The notes beneath the pieces are model-generated. The model was given only the letters and a program-made list of their open reading frames with translations, made no database searches and was not told the DNA's origin. A stretch of DNA of 64,000 bases from Emydura subglobosa (taxonomy: Eukaryota; Chordata; Testudines; Chelidae). How positions within the stretch are numbered: the first letter of the stretch is position 1; each line of letters begins with the position of its first letter. Position numbers and translations under genes: made by a program. Of this stretch, positions 61,990-64,000 are shown in pieces. The stretch is taken from positions 930,001-994,000 of the forward strand of contig ML679973.1 in assembly GCA_007922225.1 (NCBI GenBank). Reading direction: 5' to 3'.

Positions 61990-62660
61990 CTGGCTCCGAA
62001 TCTTAGGATGGATGATTAGAGTTCCTGGTTTTTCGATCTGTACGATCACGAAGTTTGGGTCTCAAATTATAACTTATCATTCATTATAATTTGATAGGTT
62101 ACAGGAGAAACTTTTTCTGTGATTTCAAATGGACTAGTCCATCTAGCTCTAAGTTTTCTGGGTCCCTTCTTCCTTTGATAGTTAAAGTGAAGTACCTGCT
62201 GCCGCACTTGGTGTTTTCTAAGAATACACCCCCTGTCATAGTATGTCTTTGCTCACTGAGCATATTTTTCTATGTATTGTTGTACAAATGAAAAAGTTTT
62301 GCAGATGTTGTTTTAATTATTTTATGCACTCCTCTGGTCTTAAGGCAGAAGACGAATCACTTTCTGCTAAATCCTGATTCAAAAAATGGGTGATATCATG
62401 CATCTTCCAGTCATCAGTTTGAAGGGGGTGTACTTAGTCGTTCAGATAGGTGTTGAATGTACATAGCCCATAAAATCGAGTGTAATTTAATCTTCCTATC
62501 CCTTGGCTCACCTTGCAAACTTTTACACAGCATGGCAATAATCCTTTTATTGGAATTCTCAATCAAGCCTGAGGACTCAGGGTCATGGGAAATAGGCAAT
62601 TTCCTTTCAATTCCAAGTATTTATACACCTGCAGCTTCATCTCAGAGGTAAAACTGGAAC
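61990..62660 (-). pseudogene. Endogenous retrovirus integrase fragment, decayed
   Basis: The minus strand has HDPESSGLIENSNKRI (62414-62599), resembling the H-P-x-SSG-x-x-E catalytic-core end of retroviral integrases, then a C-terminal SH3-like region near 62100-62220 with RKLRARWTSPFEITE and SPVTYQI. Frames are interrupted by stops. No LTR, env or other pol part could be tied to it, so the lineage is left open. Confidence 0.65.
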
Positions 62661-62944
62661 CTCTGACAGATTCTATTTTCAAAGGCAAGCTTCACCTGGT
62701 AAAAACATTCTCCAAAAGAAATGCTGTGTGATGATAACCATTTCACTGGGAGCTGCAAAGCACACCACCCATTTTGTAAAAAGACAAGTCACAACTAATA
62801 AATATTTGTTTTCCTCTTTGGATTGGACCTGTGCTAATAGCCAATCCAGCTTGTTGGGGTGCCATTAAAAACAACTGAATATTAAGGCCCTAAAATTGAG
62901 GCATCCCTCAAAACACAACACAGGAAAATTTTTAATTATTTTTT

Positions 62945-63046
62945 TTGTAATAGAGACAAGGTGGGTAAGGTAATATCTTTTATTGGACCAACTTCTGCTG
63001 ATGAATGAGATGAGTTTTTGAGCTACACAGGGCTCTTCTTCAGGTG
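62945..63046 (-). repeat. Reptile interspersed repeat, reversed copy
   Basis: 'agagacaaggtgggtaaggtaatatcttttattggaccaacttctgctg...gagctacacagggctcttcttcaggtg' is the reverse of the copy at 41990-42112. Confidence 0.7.
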
Positions 63047-63209
63047 TTTTTGTAATGATTCACAAACAAAACTGGACTTTGAATGAAAAAGGCTTTTAAC
63101 AAATCTATGTTTGCAGAAGATAAAGAAATGTTGGCATTAAACAAGCATAGCATGTCTCCAAAACCCACCTTAATAGATTAAAGGGTAGAACAGAATAACA
63201 ATATGATGG

Positions 63210-63936
63210 GGTGTACACCCCACACCAGACCTGATAGGGCTAAGGGCCTGAGAGGCCAATTAGATTACCTGGTGTCATTGAAAAGGAAGAGCCAGGATTA
63301 ACTGAAACTGAAGCCCAGCTGGAGACGAGCTGGGACAGCAGTATAAAACTAGGAGGCTGAAAGCAGAGGGAGCTGCAGTGGAAGGAGGAAGCTACAGTCA
63401 TTCCCTGAGAAGAGGGAAACCACCAGGAACAAGGGGGAAGTCCAGGGGACGAGTAAGCCCTGGGAATCCTGCCCTTTCATAAGGAGTCTGGCAAGAAGCT
63501 AGGAGGGTGAAGCAACCATAGGGAGCAGAGTAAGCTCCAGTGGTAAACCTGAGACAAGCAAAATGCTAGAGAGGCTGAATAGGAAAGAGCCCAGCGAAAC
63601 AATAACGGAACTGGAACTGAGCAGACCTGGATTGCTGATTCTGGGGTCTCTGAGCTGGAATCTGGTGTATTGGGTGGGCCTGGATTTCCCTGCCACCCGC
63701 TGGTATAGTGGCGCAGAACACCATTTAGAGACAGCATTTAAGTAGTTGTTGTCTTCAACTTTGTAACCCCAGAAAGGGTGGAATAAATGGTGACCCAGTC
63801 AGAGGGCTGTTACCAGAACGACTATTCACACAGCAAGCAATGAGCAGCAAGGGGGCACCTGAGGCAGTGAGAGCTACCTTCCCAGACTGAGATGCAAGGA
63901 GACACGCTAGTGGTGAGTGGAAACCTGTTACCCATA
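63210..63936 (+). mobile_element. LTR of a Gypsy- or retrovirus-like element
   Basis: It begins near TGTACACCCC, with a TATA box (cagtataaaac, about 63340), purine-rich leader text and AATAAA (about 63782). The order and spacing fit an LTR in the + direction. The right border is unclear and flanking duplications were not found. No internal proteins lie in the remaining 60 bases. Confidence 0.5.
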
Positions 63937-64000
63937 GATATGCTGAAATAAAAATGAAAGATAAGATTGAAAGTGTTTTAATTATTTGTAATTCTAGCTA

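Overview
The window is vertebrate nuclear DNA, most likely from a turtle. It has a spliced gene with GT-AG introns, abundant CR1 LINEs in both orientations, DIRS-type tyrosine-recombinase retroelements, a chromodomain Ty3/Gypsy element, MIR SINEs, Harbinger and hAT DNA transposons, and a SINE tail of a kind common in turtles. The species call is inference from repeat content. There are no bacterial genes, CRISPR arrays or RNA genes.

The one host gene is the 3' two thirds of KPNA1 (importin alpha-5, karyopherin alpha 1), on the + strand. Eight coding exons lie at 8450-8538, 15363-15462, 17094-17257, 23973-24051, 25294-25419, 42992-43119, 43813-43991 and 57591-57778. They join in one open frame of 350 residues plus a stop, from ARM repeat 3 to the acidic C-terminal tail. 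The upstream exons are outside the window. The 3' UTR runs from 57779 to about 61.6 kb.

Almost everything else is transposable-element sequence in the introns. 1-8.4 kb: CR1 pieces, three copies of an unnamed repeat, a degenerate minisatellite and a MITE. 8.8-14.2 kb: DIRS-like element with gag, RT, RNase H and tyrosine recombinase remains, followed by a solo LTR (14.28-15.10 kb). 19.0-23.15 kb: a second DIRS-like element with its ends intact but RT deleted. 26.6-27.3 kb: LTR-like sequence. 27.6-32.3 kb: probably a third, very decayed DIRS-like element, with a hairpin repeat inserted. 36.1-40.66 kb: minus-strand chromovirus with both LTRs. 44.2-45.3 kb: solo LTR with a perfect 5-bp target duplication. 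45.34-50.0 kb: full-length two-gene Harbinger transposon. 50.3-54.5 kb: CR1 with a hAT MITE inside, then another LINE with a solo LTR inside. 55.1-55.4 kb: Harbinger-like MITE. Downstream of KPNA1 are a decayed retroviral integrase fragment (62.0-62.7 kb) and an LTR (63.2-63.9 kb).

I found no undescribed functional system. The most notable observations are the complete two-gene Harbinger element with related MITEs nearby, two or three DIRS-like elements in introns of one gene, and several nested insertions that give relative ages. All transposon proteins are broken by stops or frameshifts.
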